Source of the DNA: Desulfovibrio sp. Huiquan2017
GTDB taxonomy: Bacteria > Desulfobacterota > Desulfovibrionia > Desulfovibrionales > Desulfovibrionaceae
Reading direction: 5' to 3'
Length of the DNA stretch: 64,000 bases
NCBI RefSeq assembly: GCF_017351175.1
Contig: NZ_JAFMPN010000004.1
Location: 124,001-188,000, forward strand
The notes under the pieces are model-generated. The model saw only the letters and a list, made by a program, of their open reading frames with translations. It was not told where the DNA came from and did no database searches. Shown piece after piece: positions 50,928 through 60,556 of this stretch. Each line of letters opens with the position of its first letter. The stretch's first letter is position 1. The position numbers and the translations under genes are program-made.

Positions 50928-52495
50928 TAGAACCCCCTCGTAAGTTTGATACGTCCAGGGCAGTTGCCTAGGCCATCAAAGTATATTTGTATTGGAGCGG
51001 CGGCCCAGTTTGCCGTTGTAACAACAACGTCATCTGCGCTTACGCAAGTTGGCGCACTGCCGTATCCTCTGCCGTTGCTTGACAAAACAACAATGCTGTC
51101 AACACGTTGCCATCGTATGTCGGAGGCTGACGCCCGCGTACGTCCGTAAAGCTCCAACTCTACACTTGCGGGACCGCTGAACGGATTCGGCTCAACGTAT
51201 GTAGTACTTTTTTCAATTATGGCACCCGATGCCACCGGTAGTGTAACCGATGTACCAATCGGAGTTTCCACAATCTCTATGGGTACTCCACTGGCTACCT
51301 TTACCCGCCCGATGTAGACTCGGCGGACCTCGGTGTCCGTGCCGTCGTACATACGGCCAGTGGCTGTATTGTAGAGGTCCGAGCCGGGGGTCAGCCGAGC
51401 CGTTCCGTAGGCAGGATACGGCGCGGAATACCCCACACCGGCCCAGCTACCATCCTCATTGAGGTCCGCGTAGAGGTGATACCACCCGTCCGCAGAACCA
51501 GACAGGTCCACGGACAGGCCGTCGGGAGACGCCTCCGACGCATATACAGTGCCGCCCCAGGCGTAGGCGACGACGATTCCCGGAGCAATGCCCACAGCAC
51601 CGGCGGCAAGGACGGCATCCACGCGCTCCGCCGAGTAGTACGTGTCCTTAAGGTCGGAGGCCGTACGCAAAGACAGCACCGGGGCGTCCTGGTCGCCGTC
51701 GGCCCAATTCGCTATTTTGCTCCCGGTCGGTGCCACCATCACAGTCTGTGGGGCCACCAACAGGGGGGACATGTCGAGGCCAGTAAGATTGGAGCCATCC
51801 AGCAGAGGCAACACCCCGCCGGGGGCCTTGACGATGTCCGCGTCCGCCGGCTCGGCCCCGATGGCGGCCAGGGCCTCGGCCTCCTCCTCGCAACCGGCCA
51901 CGGTCAGCCCCACCGCGCCAAAGCCGAGATTGAACAGGGCCTCGGTGGGGTTGTCCGCGTCGGTGCCGCCCTGGCTGATGGGCACGGGCGTGATCATGGA
52001 CCCCAGGGCGACGATATCCTTGTTGATCAGGTCGTCCCCGCCGCTGTTCCAGGCGAGCACTCGGCCCGGGTCGGGCTCCGGCAGATTCACGCCGGTCAGG
52101 GCCGAGGAAATCCGGAAGGTCAGGGCCCGATCCAGCTTTTCGGACAGGGCCTGGCAGATCATGGTCAGCTTGTCCAGGGCAGCTTCGTGGGAGGCCGCCG
52201 GAAAGGCGTCGTTCTCCACGTAGTCCACCTCCTGGACCATGGCCGGTTCGCGCCGGATGACCAGAGTCTGGCCGGGTTCGGGGGGCAAGCTCATGGTGCA
52301 GGCGCCGCCATTCTGCTCCCCCACCCCGGAGAGCCGATAGTCGGTCCCCTCGGATTGGACCCATTCCTCGTCCTCGGTATCGACGAGCAGCACGCGGATG
52401 TCCTCGTTGCGCAGGAACATGAACGGGATGGCGAAGGAGGCTGTGGAGCCATTGCCGCCGTAGAGCACCTTGGATTCCGTGGAAGCGATGGTCAT
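50927..52495 (-). CDS. Phage tail fibre protein
   Basis: 522 aa. The N-terminal about 140 residues are the podophage tail-fibre attachment domain: STESKVLYGGNGSTASFAIPF, FLRNEDIRVLLVD and REPAMVQEVDYVENDAFPAA. The rest is repetitive beta-structure with short hydrophilic loops. Starts at the ATG at 52493-52495 (complement) with GGGAGGG upstream. Base composition changes in the gene: the 3' about 400 bases (50930-51330) are visibly richer in A/T than the 5' half, so the tip may have been exchanged. Host-receptor binding is the normal job of such proteins. Confidence 0.88.
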   Translation of the reverse strand: MTIASTESKVLYGGNGSTASFAIPFMFLRNEDIRVLLVDTEDEEWVQSEGTDYRLSGVGEQNGGACTMSLPPEPGQTLVIRREPAMVQEVDYVENDAFPAASHEAALDKLTMICQALSEKLDRALTFRISSALTGVNLPEPDPGRVLAWNSGGDDLINKDIVALGSMITPVPISQGGTDADNPTEALFNLGFGAVGLTVAGCEEEAEALAAIGAEPADADIVKAPGGVLPLLDGSNLTGLDMSPLLVAPQTVMVAPTGSKIANWADGDQDAPVLSLRTASDLKDTYYSAERVDAVLAAGAVGIAPGIVVAYAWGGTVYASEASPDGLSVDLSGSADGWYHLYADLNEDGSWAGVGYSAPYPAYGTARLTPGSDLYNTATGRMYDGTDTEVRRVYIGRVKVASGVPIEIVETPIGTSVTLPVASGAIIEKSTTYVEPNPFSGPASVELELYGRTRASASDIRWQRVDSIVVLSSNGRGYGSAPTCVSADDVVVTTANWAAAPIQIYFDGLGNCPGRIKLTRGF

Positions 52496-52497
52496 GG

Positions 52498-52962
52498 TTA
52501 GTCCCTCCCGTAGATTTTCGAGCCCAGGGACAGGATGGAGCGCCTGGGCGAGGCGTCCCCGCCTATACGCAGCATATTCGCCCGGTTGTTGGCGGAACGA
52601 AGGCGGGATCGGGCATCCTTTTCGCCATCGAAAAGGATCTCCTCCTCGTCCTGTCGGCCCTTGAGCCGGTCGGCGTCGCGGATGAGGGCCTTGGACCCGG
52701 ACATGGCCAAGCCCGAACCGCCCCATTGGGCGTTGTTTCCGGCGCGCGCATGTTCCTGGTCCTCACGAAGCCGCGCGGCATCCTGCTCGGCCCGCCGCCG
52801 GATGTCGCGGGCCTCGCCCTCCGCATCCGTCTCGATGAGCCGGGCCCGCTCTTCGGCGTTGGCGGGGCTCTGTCCGGCAGTCCGGGCGCCCAGAAAATCC
52901 GTGACATCGTTGAACAGGCTCACGCCCTGTTGCAAGGTCTGTGGGGATGTGGTGTTTCCCAT
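52498..52962 (-). CDS. Phage structural protein, small helical (internal virion-like)
   Basis: 154 aa. Highly charged helical protein: GEARDIRRRAEQDAARLRED and ARAGNNAQWGGSGLAMSGSKALI, the latter a recurrent feature of virion-associated proteins encoded between nozzle and fibre genes. AGAGGA lies five bases before the ATG. Role inferred from position. Confidence 0.7.
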   Translation of the reverse strand: MGNTTSPQTLQQGVSLFNDVTDFLGARTAGQSPANAEERARLIETDAEGEARDIRRRAEQDAARLREDQEHARAGNNAQWGGSGLAMSGSKALIRDADRLKGRQDEEEILFDGEKDARSRLRSANNRANMLRIGGDASPRRSILSLGSKIYGRD

Positions 52963-52996
52963 GGTATCCTCTCTTTATCGTTGGGGGTTTTCCCGG

Positions 52997-55093
52997 TTAT
53001 TCATTGATGACAAGCTGCGGAACAATCATGAGCACGGTCATGGGGAGGGGCTGTTCCTGGACAATGGTCAAAAGCCCGTCGCGGTCCCACCCCTTGGGGA
53101 AATTAACGATCTTGTCCCCGCGAAACGGCCGGGGCGACTGCCCCATGGGCGTGGACGGAGAACGGAAGTAGACAGGCTCGAGCCTGGATTCGTCGGGCCC
53201 GATGAGGCCGCCGAGGGTATCGTAGAAGCGGGCGGCCACCTTGGTGATGCGTTTCCTCTTGGTCTGGGCGGTGCCCCGTTGGCTGCCCGCGTCCAGGCGC
53301 ATGGGTTGCAGCACCGAGCGGTAGGCCAGCCCGGCGTGGACGGTCGAGGCGGGGCGATCCAGGGCCAGGCTGCCGTCTCCGGCCACCACGCGATCGGCCT
53401 GCACAGCCCCGTCGGCCAGCACGGACACGGTCCGTCCGGACAGGTGCTCAAGCCCGAAAACCGTGTCCGTGGGGACGCCCCGGTAGGTCAGGCCGCTGTC
53501 CACGAAAAAGGCGTCGTTGATGTCCCCGGCAAAGGGAGCCTCCAGGTATTCGATGTAGCGGCGGGATTCGCCGTTCACCGTGCGAACCACGGCGATCCAC
53601 AGCTCGTCGCGCTTTTCAAGGTCGTTGTAGACCGTGGCCGCACGCTCCACCACGCCATCGGTGACGATGCGCGACCAGGCCGCCACATCCTGGTCCGGCA
53701 CGTAAGTCAGGGCGACCATGGCCCCATCCCCGCGCACGCCGTAAAGAATGGAATCCGGCTCCTGGACGTAGGCCAGTTGGGTCAGCCCGCCTTCGGTTAT
53801 GTGTTCCGAAAGCAGGGTCAGATCCCTGGAGGCATAGGCGTCGGTCTCCAGCCGGTAGGACATTTCGCGGATCTTGCGCCCGGCCCGCTGAATGTACAGG
53901 GTGGCGAATCCCACGGGCTCGGGCCGGACGTTCGACGCTCCGCTGGTGCCCTCCTGGGCGGCCTTGACGTTCTCCGGGGTGAGCGATCCGCTGGTCGAGG
54001 CGCTCAAGGTCCATTCGCCGCCTGCCGTGCCGATCCACAGGGAACGGCGCGGAACGATGAATTCGATGCCGCTGGCCTGGCGGCCGGACAGGGTGACCTC
54101 GATGGCGTCGTCGTCCAGGGGGTCCTCCCCGGCCGGGGCGTCGGTCCGGTCGCCAACTTCAAAACAATCCCACGCCTCATCGTCGAGCACGCCGTTCTCG
54201 TCCCAGATGGCCTCAATCTGGTTGCCTTCCGGCTCGGCCGCGAAAGACAGCTTGATATTCGCGCTGACAGCCGTATAGTTCTTCGCGCCCTTGTAGCGGT
54301 AATAGCGGGTGGACCCGTCCGGGTGCTGGCCCTTGAGGGCGTCCCGGGCCTCGAACCCTTCCCCTGTCTTGAGGGTCACGGCGTCACCGGCCTTGCCGTC
54401 GCGCACCCCGTCGCCGTTGGAATCGGCAATCTCGAGATCTCGCCAGCCGTCGATGGGGACCTCGCGAGTCTTGAGGCGGAAATCACGGTACTCGCCGGTA
54501 CGCGACAGCCACAGGGTGCCGGGGCGGGACCGGGTCGCGGCCAAAACCAGCCGCTGTTCGTAAAAACACACGGCCGAGGGGTAGTCGTTCTCTTTCCAGG
54601 CTTCGGGCTGCCCCAGAAAGACCATCTCCTCCAGGGCCCAGTCGGCGTGGTCCACGCGGGTCATCTCGCGCACCGGATGATCCGGGTGGACCAGGATGAG
54701 CGCGTTGTCCGACTGGGCGTAGTCCAATTCGTCGAACTGGTCGGCCGTATAGGGAATGTCGCGGATATAGGGGGTGCCGCAGGACAGGACCACGCCGTGC
54801 CCGGAGAAGACGCGCATGCGCCCCTGCCCTATCTCATCCTCGGCGAATTCGAGCACGTAGGTCTGCTTGGCGTTGAATTCGAAGGGAATGAGCAGAACCG
54901 GTTTGTCCCGACTGAGAGATTCGGCCACGAACCGGAACCCGGCCCGCCGCGAAGTCCCGCCATGGGGATGAACGTGGAAATTCTGAAGGGCGCGGCATCC
55001 GTTGAAATACTTGGAAAGATCGGTCCTTCCCTCCAGCCGGGGGGATATCTCGCCCGCCGTGAAATTGGTGATCGCGGGTGTGGCTATGCTCAT
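52997..55093 (-). CDS. Phage tail nozzle/stabilisation-type structural protein
   Basis: 698 aa. The N-terminus is diagnostic of a broad phage family: ITNFTAGEISPRLEGRTDL, KYFNGCRALQNFHVHPHGG and RAGFRFVAES. Further: DYPSAVCFYEQRLVLAATR SRPGTLWLS (split) and RRSLWIGTAGGEWTLSA. The ATG at 55091-55093 (complement) has AAGGAG nine bases upstream. It would be the first gene transcribed in the four-gene island. No portal, capsid, terminase, lysis or integrase gene accompanies it. Confidence 0.85.
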   Translation of the reverse strand: MSIATPAITNFTAGEISPRLEGRTDLSKYFNGCRALQNFHVHPHGGTSRRAGFRFVAESLSRDKPVLLIPFEFNAKQTYVLEFAEDEIGQGRMRVFSGHGVVLSCGTPYIRDIPYTADQFDELDYAQSDNALILVHPDHPVREMTRVDHADWALEEMVFLGQPEAWKENDYPSAVCFYEQRLVLAATRSRPGTLWLSRTGEYRDFRLKTREVPIDGWRDLEIADSNGDGVRDGKAGDAVTLKTGEGFEARDALKGQHPDGSTRYYRYKGAKNYTAVSANIKLSFAAEPEGNQIEAIWDENGVLDDEAWDCFEVGDRTDAPAGEDPLDDDAIEVTLSGRQASGIEFIVPRRSLWIGTAGGEWTLSASTSGSLTPENVKAAQEGTSGASNVRPEPVGFATLYIQRAGRKIREMSYRLETDAYASRDLTLLSEHITEGGLTQLAYVQEPDSILYGVRGDGAMVALTYVPDQDVAAWSRIVTDGVVERAATVYNDLEKRDELWIAVVRTVNGESRRYIEYLEAPFAGDINDAFFVDSGLTYRGVPTDTVFGLEHLSGRTVSVLADGAVQADRVVAGDGSLALDRPASTVHAGLAYRSVLQPMRLDAGSQRGTAQTKRKRITKVAARFYDTLGGLIGPDESRLEPVYFRSPSTPMGQSPRPFRGDKIVNFPKGWDRDGLLTIVQEQPLPMTVLMIVPQLVINE

Positions 55094-55500
55094 GTGGTCG
55101 GCTCCTTGATTTTCGGGGACGCGCCCCGGACTTGCCGCAAAGCATAGCCCCGGTTTTCCGGGCGGGAGAAAATCGGCTATCGAACGGAGCCGAGAGGTGG
55201 GAAAAAACAGCTTGACGGATCCCACGGGCGACGGGCCGCGCAAGACCGGAAATCATATAATATTTTATTCTGCAAAAACAAATGGATGTGGACGCATGAG
55301 CCGCACCGAAACAGTCCCTGAAAATCCCCCTGGGGAGAGAATGGCTACTGATCGGGCAGCAAATGACAAGCAAAGACGGACAAGGAGGCGAGCCATGGTT
55401 CGCCGGGCGCGGCGCCAGCCGGGGGAAAAAATCGAAAGCGCCTGTATTCCGGTACGTTACCCGGAATACAGGCGCTTTTCACGCCATCTGTCGGCCTGTC
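55094..55500. other. Upstream region of the tail island (407 bp)
   Basis: No gene is supported. An AT-rich block at 55255-55285 (ATCATATAATATTTTATTC) could carry the island's promoter in the minus direction. GGATCCGTCAAGC-type and GC-rich segments follow. A strong hairpin sits at 55435-55478. Confidence 0.4.
55435..55478 (-). terminator. Strong bidirectional-type terminator
   Basis: Eighteen-base perfect stem AAAGCGCCTGTATTCCGG / CCGGAATACAGGCGCTTT with an eight-base loop. On the minus strand it is followed by CGATTTTTTCC, so it ends the zinc-ribbon gene; on the plus strand by TTC. Confidence 0.88.
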
Positions 55501-55758
55501 CTAATTGGCCATTGCCGACATGGAGGATCGCCCGTCCTTCTCCCGGTTCAGGCGAATGACCTGGGTGGTGAAGGACGTCTCGCCGGGCTCGCAGTTGGGG
55601 CAGCCTTCCGAGACAATCACGCACCGCTCATCCAGGGTGGACGGATCGATCTTGGCCAGTTTGAGGAGTTTCGTGGTCATGCCGTGCTTCCAGAGGATAG
55701 GCTGGCCGCAGCGGTGACATTCCACATACAACAGTTCCGGATCGAATTTCCTGGTCAT
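55501..55758 (-). CDS. Small zinc-ribbon protein, 85 aa
   Basis: Two cysteine pairs: CHRCGQP near residue 15 and CPNCEPGE near residue 54, the pattern of a treble-clef zinc ribbon. The body is otherwise charged and soluble. I use the ATG at 55756-55758 (complement); upstream ATGs are in frame, and the Shine-Dalgarno is distant. It has its own terminator. Function unknown; perhaps a nucleic-acid- or protein-binding factor. Confidence 0.75.
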   Translation of the reverse strand: MTRKFDPELLYVECHRCGQPILWKHGMTTKLLKLAKIDPSTLDERCVIVSEGCPNCEPGETSFTTQVIRLNREKDGRSSMSAMAN

Positions 55759-55942
55759 GATTTCAAAGTAAGCTCCCGGCCCTGGATTGGCAAGAGGCCC
55801 ACCGGCCATGCGCATGATTATTTCCCCGTCGGGCGGAATACCTTTTATCCTCGTCCCGTTGACGCGAGGGATGCGGCCTGGCACCAAACTTGATACGGAG
55901 ATGCGGACCGGAAAGAACTACCCATCGCAAAGAAGGCGCACA

Positions 55943-57304
55943 GTGAAAACCACGCATCTGATCATCGGCGCGGGCCCCACGGGCCTGGGCGCGGCCCACC
56001 GCCTCCGGGAACTCGGCGAGACCGACTTCCTGGTCCTCGAACGCAATCCCCACGCGGGCGGGCTGGCCGCCAGCTTCCGTGACGATAACGGCTTCACCTG
56101 GGATATCGGCGGCCACGTGGTCTTCTCCCACTACGCCTATTTCGACGACCTCATGGACTCCCTGCTGGGCGCCGAGCGGCTGGAGCACCAGCGCGAATCC
56201 TGGGTGCGGGCGCACGGGACCTGGGTGCCCTACCCGTTCCAGAACAACATCCGGCACCTGCCGAAAGCGGCCCGATGGGAGTGCGTGGAGGGCCTCTTGC
56301 CCGGCAACCGCCCCCAGGGCCGCCCGGAGAATTTCGCCCAATGGATCGACGCGGTATTCGGCCGGGGCATCGCCCGTCATTTCATGGACCCATACAACTT
56401 CAAGGTCTGGGCCACCCCGCCCGAGCTGATGCAGTACGGCTGGATCGGCGAACGGGTCTCGGTGGTGGACCTGAAAAGGGTCCTGCGCAACATCGTCCTG
56501 GAATGCGACGACGTGGCCTGGGGCCCGAACAACACCTTCAAATTCCCGCTTTCCGGCGGCACGGGCGAAATCTTCCGACGGCTGGCCGACCGCCTGAAGG
56601 GGCGCATCGAATTCAATCAGGCCGTGACGAGCATCAACGCCAAGGCCCGGACCGTGACCACGGCGCAGGGCCTGACCGTGGAATACGGCACCCTGCTCAA
56701 TACCGCGCCCCTGGATCTCCTGGCCCGGGACTGGCTCATCGACGCGCCCGACGCCTTCCGCGACGCGGCGGGCAAACTGACCCACAACTCGGTCCACGTG
56801 GCCGGGGTGGGCCTGGACCGCGAGCCCCGCGCCGAACACGATTCCCGTTGCTGGATGTATTTCCCGGACGACGACTCGCCCTTCTACCGGGTGACCAATT
56901 TCCACAACTATTCGCCCAACAACGTGGCCCGGCCCGGCGAGCAACTGGCCTTCATGTGCGAGACCTCCTTTTCCGGGCACAAGCCGGAAAAGGTCCACGA
57001 ACTGATGGACCGCACCGTGGAGGGTCTGATAAACTCGGCCCTGTTGCGCGGGGACAGGGTGAAGGACATCCTGACCCGCTGGGAGATCGCCGTGGATTAC
57101 GGATATCCCGTGCCGTGTCTGGCGCGGGATGAGGCATTGCGTGTTCTGCAACCAGGCCTGGAGGCCATGGGCATCCACTCCCGGGGCCGCTTCGGCGGCT
57201 GGAAGTACGAGGTGTCCAACATGGACCACTCGGTCATGCAGGGCGTGGAATGGGCCGAACGCATGGTCCGCGGCACCCCCGAAAAAACCTACACGCTGGA
57301 TTGA
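55943..57304 (+). CDS. FAD/NAD(P)-binding amine-oxidase-like oxidoreductase
   Basis: 453 aa from a GTG with AAGGCG six bases before it. The dinucleotide motif is LIIGAGPTGLGAAHRLRELG, followed by the ERNPHAGGLAASF block and the IGGHVVFSHYAYFDDLMD substrate-side segment typical of protoporphyrinogen-oxidase/UDP-galactopyranose-mutase-like proteins. A C-terminal FGGWKYEVSNMDHSVMQG binds FAD. Such genes often accompany polysaccharide synthesis; no glycosyltransferase is near. Five bases before the peptidase gene. Confidence 0.88.
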   Translation: MKTTHLIIGAGPTGLGAAHRLRELGETDFLVLERNPHAGGLAASFRDDNGFTWDIGGHVVFSHYAYFDDLMDSLLGAERLEHQRESWVRAHGTWVPYPFQNNIRHLPKAARWECVEGLLPGNRPQGRPENFAQWIDAVFGRGIARHFMDPYNFKVWATPPELMQYGWIGERVSVVDLKRVLRNIVLECDDVAWGPNNTFKFPLSGGTGEIFRRLADRLKGRIEFNQAVTSINAKARTVTTAQGLTVEYGTLLNTAPLDLLARDWLIDAPDAFRDAAGKLTHNSVHVAGVGLDREPRAEHDSRCWMYFPDDDSPFYRVTNFHNYSPNNVARPGEQLAFMCETSFSGHKPEKVHELMDRTVEGLINSALLRGDRVKDILTRWEIAVDYGYPVPCLARDEALRVLQPGLEAMGIHSRGRFGGWKYEVSNMDHSVMQGVEWAERMVRGTPEKTYTLD

Positions 57305-57309
57305 ACATC

Positions 57310-58377
57310 ATGAATACATCCGTTTTCGAAAAACGCCGCGAAGAGCTCAAGAACGAAATGCACGCCCGCGGCCTGTCCGCCATGCTCGTGTCGCTGGCGG
57401 CCAACCGGTATTACCTGAGCGGCTTCGAGCTGCACGACGCCCAATGCAACGAGTCGTCAGGCTGGCTCGTGGTCACCCCGGACGAGGACTACCTGTTCAC
57501 CGACCCGCGCTATCTGGACGCGGCCCGAAAGGTCTGGGACGAAAAGAACCTGTGCATCTACACCGCCCGCAAGCACAAGGAAATCGCCGAATTTCTCAAG
57601 GGACGCGGCGTCAACACCCTGGGATTCGAACCCAAGGCCCTGCACCTCTTCGACTACGACAAGCTGACCGAGGATTTCACCCTGGTTCCCACCGAGAACA
57701 TCGTGGAATCCCTGCGGATCATCAAGGACGAGGACGAGATTCGGCGCATGGACGAGTCCATGCGGCTCAACCACGAGCTTTTCCGATACATCGAGGGCGA
57801 ACTCATTCCCGGCCGGACCGAGAGGGAAGTCGCCTGGCTGGTGGAAAAATTCTTCCGCGAGCACGGCGCCCAGGGGCTGGCCTTTTCGACCATCGTCGGC
57901 GTGGGCCCCAACGCGGCCCTGCCCCATTGCATCCCCGGCGACACCAAGCTGCGCGAAAACGACATGGTGCTCATCGACACCGGCTGCAGGCTGCTCGACT
58001 ACAACTCGGACCAGACCCGGACCTTCTGGGTGGGCGACAAGCCGTCCGACCGCTTCCAAAAGACCATGGAGCAGGTGCGCGCCGCCCAACAGGCGGCCAT
58101 CGACGTCATCCGTCCCGGCCTGTCCTGCACCGAGGCCTACCGCGTGGCCTACGAAGTCTTTGAAAAGGCCGGGGTCGAGGCCATGTTCACCCACGGCCTG
58201 GGCCACGGCGTGGGGCTCGAAACCCACGAGCCGCCGTCCCTGTCCCGAGCGGGACAGGGCCATCTCGAACCCGGCATGGTCGTCACCGTCGAGCCCGGTC
58301 TCTACGATCCCGCCTGGGGCGGCATCCGCTGGGAATACCAAATCCTCGTCACCGAGGACGGCTGCCGCGTCATGTAG
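57310..58377 (+). CDS. M24-family Xaa-Pro peptidase
   Basis: 355 aa. N-terminal creatinase domain (about 1-125) and a pita-bread catalytic domain (about 135-355) with all five metal ligands: Asp in MVLIDTGCRL, Asp in YNSDQTRTFWVG, His in HGLGHGVGLETHEPP, Glu in VTVEPGLYDP and Glu in IRWEYQILVTEDG. Removes N-terminal residues ahead of proline. Follows the FAD protein closely and ends at a strong terminator. Confidence 0.93.
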   Translation: MNTSVFEKRREELKNEMHARGLSAMLVSLAANRYYLSGFELHDAQCNESSGWLVVTPDEDYLFTDPRYLDAARKVWDEKNLCIYTARKHKEIAEFLKGRGVNTLGFEPKALHLFDYDKLTEDFTLVPTENIVESLRIIKDEDEIRRMDESMRLNHELFRYIEGELIPGRTEREVAWLVEKFFREHGAQGLAFSTIVGVGPNAALPHCIPGDTKLRENDMVLIDTGCRLLDYNSDQTRTFWVGDKPSDRFQKTMEQVRAAQQAAIDVIRPGLSCTEAYRVAYEVFEKAGVEAMFTHGLGHGVGLETHEPPSLSRAGQGHLEPGMVVTVEPGLYDPAWGGIRWEYQILVTEDGCRVM

Positions 58378-58397
58378 GCACCCGGCCAAACGCATCT

Positions 58398-58440
58398 AAA
58401 AAAGATCGCGGCCCGCAGTTGCGGGCCGCGATCTTTTTTT
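58398..58440. terminator. Bidirectional terminator between the peptidase and acs genes
   Basis: AAAAAAGATCGCGGCCCGC / GCGGGCCGCGATCTTTTTT with a four-base loop; nineteen paired bases and T runs on both sides. Confidence 0.95.
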
Positions 58441-58479
58441 TGCGTGCCGCCGGACGCTCCCGCCGCCCCCTTCGACCGT

Positions 58480-60396
58480 CTACTCCTCGTCCAGCCCGGT
58501 CAGATCGCCTGTCTCCAAGCCGTTCTCCTCGGCTTTGAGCACGCGGCGCATGAGCTTGCCGGACCGGGTCTTGGGCAGGGAATCGCGGAACTCCACGGAC
58601 TTGATCACGGCCACGGGGCCGAGCTCGTTGCGGATGGTCTTCTTGAGTTCCTTGACCAGTTCGTCGCCCGGGGTGAAGCCGTCGTTGAGCATGACGAAGG
58701 CCTTGGCGGCCTCGCCCTTGATCTGGTCGGGCACGCCGATGACCGCGCACTCGTTCACCGCCGGGTGCACGCCGAAGGCGGCCTCCAGTTCGGCCGAGCC
58801 GATGCGGTGCCCGGCGATGTTGATGACGTCGTCGGCACGGCCCTGGATCCAGATGTAGCCGTCCTCGTCGCGCCGGGCCACGTCGCCCGCGTAATAGACG
58901 CCGGGAATTTGCGTCCAATATTCCTTGAAGCGCTCGTCGTCGTTCCACAGGCCGGTCATCATGGACGGCCAGGGCTGGGTGACCACGAGCAGTCCGCCCT
59001 TGCCCGGGGGCACGGGATTGCCGTCGCGATCGACCACGTCCACTTCCACGCCGGGCAGTGCCTTGGTCACGGACCCGGGTTTGAGCACGGAGATGGGCAG
59101 GGGCGAGATCATGAACATACCCGTCTCGGTCTGCCACCAGGTATCGAGCACCGGGCATTCGGAGCGGCCGATATGCTTGTACAGCCAAATCCACGCCTCG
59201 GGTGAAATGGGTTCGCCCACGGTGCCGAGCAGGCGCAGGCTCGACAGGTCGTGCTGCTTGGGATACTGGGCCCCGAAGCGCATGAGCATGCGGATCATGG
59301 TCGGCGCGGTGTAGAAGATGGTCACCCCGTACTTGGCCACCACGGACCACAGCCGGTCGGCCTGGGGGTAATTGGGGTGTCCCTCGTACATGACCGAGGT
59401 GGTCCCGGCCATGAGCGGGCCGTAAATGCTCGCCGAGTGGCCCGTGACCCAGCCGGGATCGGCCGTGCACCAGAAGATGTCCGTGGGCTTGATGTCGAAG
59501 ACCGTGGTCAGGGTGCGGTGCACGCCGACCATGTAGCCTCCGTGGGAGTGGACCACGCCTTTGGGCGTGCCCGTGGTCCCGGAAGTGTAGAGTAGAAAGA
59601 GCGGGTCGTCCGCGTCCATGACCTCGGTGGGGGCCTCGTTGCGTTCCCGGCGGACCAGGTCCTCGTACTGGAAGTCCCGGCCGTCCACCATGTCCACGTT
59701 CAGATTGCAGCGCCGAACCACGACCATGGCCTCCACGCAGTCGGCGCAGGCCCCGACCAGGGCCTCGTCCGCCGTCTCCTTGAGGCTGATGATCCGTCCG
59801 TTGCGGTAGAAGCCGTCGGAGGTGATCAGCAGCTTGGCCTGGGCGTCGTCGATGCGCTTGCGCAGCGCCTTGGCCGAAAATCCGGCGAAGACCACGGAAT
59901 GGACCGCGCCGATCTTGGCCGCCGCAAGCATGGCGATGACCGTCTCTGGCAGGGGTGGCATGTAGATGACCACGCGGTCCCCCTTGCGTATCCCGAGGGA
60001 ACGCAGGGCATTGGCGAAGCGGTTGACCTCGCGGTAGAGCTCGAAATAGGTGTACTTGCGCTGGTCGCCCGGTTCCCCTTCCCAGATGAGGGCGAGCTTG
60101 TTCTTGTTGGCGGTCTCGATATGCCGGTCCAGCGCGTTGTAGACGATGTTGCAGCGCGCGCCCGGGAACCAGCGGTAGAAGGGGGCGTCCTTGTCGTCCA
60201 GGACCTGGTCCCACTTCTTGAACCAGTCCAGTTCGTCGGCGGCCTCCTCCCAGTACCCGGTCGGGTCCATGGCCGCGAACTTGCGCGCCCCCTCCAATTC
60301 CTGGGGGTTGACGTTGGCTTCGATGACCAATTGCGGAAGCGGGCGGAAAACCCGTTCCTCCTGCAGTAAATTATCTATTGCGCCTGACTGGTCCAT
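58480..60396 (-). CDS. acs: Acetyl-CoA synthetase (AMP-forming)
   Basis: 638 aa. Converts acetate + ATP + CoA to acetyl-CoA + AMP + PPi. Motifs: LLYTSGTTGTPKGVVHSHGG (P-loop, about 270), WCTADPGWVTGHSASIYGPL, DTWWQTETGMFMI and the C-terminal SLPKTRSGKLMRRVL whose lysine is the usual acetylation site. GAGGAGG lies five bases before the ATG at 60394-60396 (complement). Length and motifs fit true Acs rather than propionyl-CoA synthetase. The LytTR regulator 160 bases upstream on the same strand is likely its controller. Confidence 0.96.
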   Translation of the reverse strand: MDQSGAIDNLLQEERVFRPLPQLVIEANVNPQELEGARKFAAMDPTGYWEEAADELDWFKKWDQVLDDKDAPFYRWFPGARCNIVYNALDRHIETANKNKLALIWEGEPGDQRKYTYFELYREVNRFANALRSLGIRKGDRVVIYMPPLPETVIAMLAAAKIGAVHSVVFAGFSAKALRKRIDDAQAKLLITSDGFYRNGRIISLKETADEALVGACADCVEAMVVVRRCNLNVDMVDGRDFQYEDLVRRERNEAPTEVMDADDPLFLLYTSGTTGTPKGVVHSHGGYMVGVHRTLTTVFDIKPTDIFWCTADPGWVTGHSASIYGPLMAGTTSVMYEGHPNYPQADRLWSVVAKYGVTIFYTAPTMIRMLMRFGAQYPKQHDLSSLRLLGTVGEPISPEAWIWLYKHIGRSECPVLDTWWQTETGMFMISPLPISVLKPGSVTKALPGVEVDVVDRDGNPVPPGKGGLLVVTQPWPSMMTGLWNDDERFKEYWTQIPGVYYAGDVARRDEDGYIWIQGRADDVINIAGHRIGSAELEAAFGVHPAVNECAVIGVPDQIKGEAAKAFVMLNDGFTPGDELVKELKKTIRNELGPVAVIKSVEFRDSLPKTRSGKLMRRVLKAEENGLETGDLTGLDEE

Positions 60397-60556
60397 GTAT
60401 CCTCCTCGCAGAAACAACCGGGAACCCCGATTTTGCGAGTCTCATTCATAGCACTCCCGGCCCGCAACTCCCGGCTTATTCGGCCAGCGGTCGCAGCGGC
60501 GGGTTGAACGGTCGGGTCGTCCGCCACGGCCCGGTCCGGATGTCGCCCTCCTCTCC

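Noticed and set aside
55295-55559. Plus-strand small frame upstream of the zinc-ribbon gene
   Set aside because: It runs through the strong terminator hairpin at 55435-55478 and into the antisense of the zinc-ribbon gene, with Arg-rich low-complexity translation.
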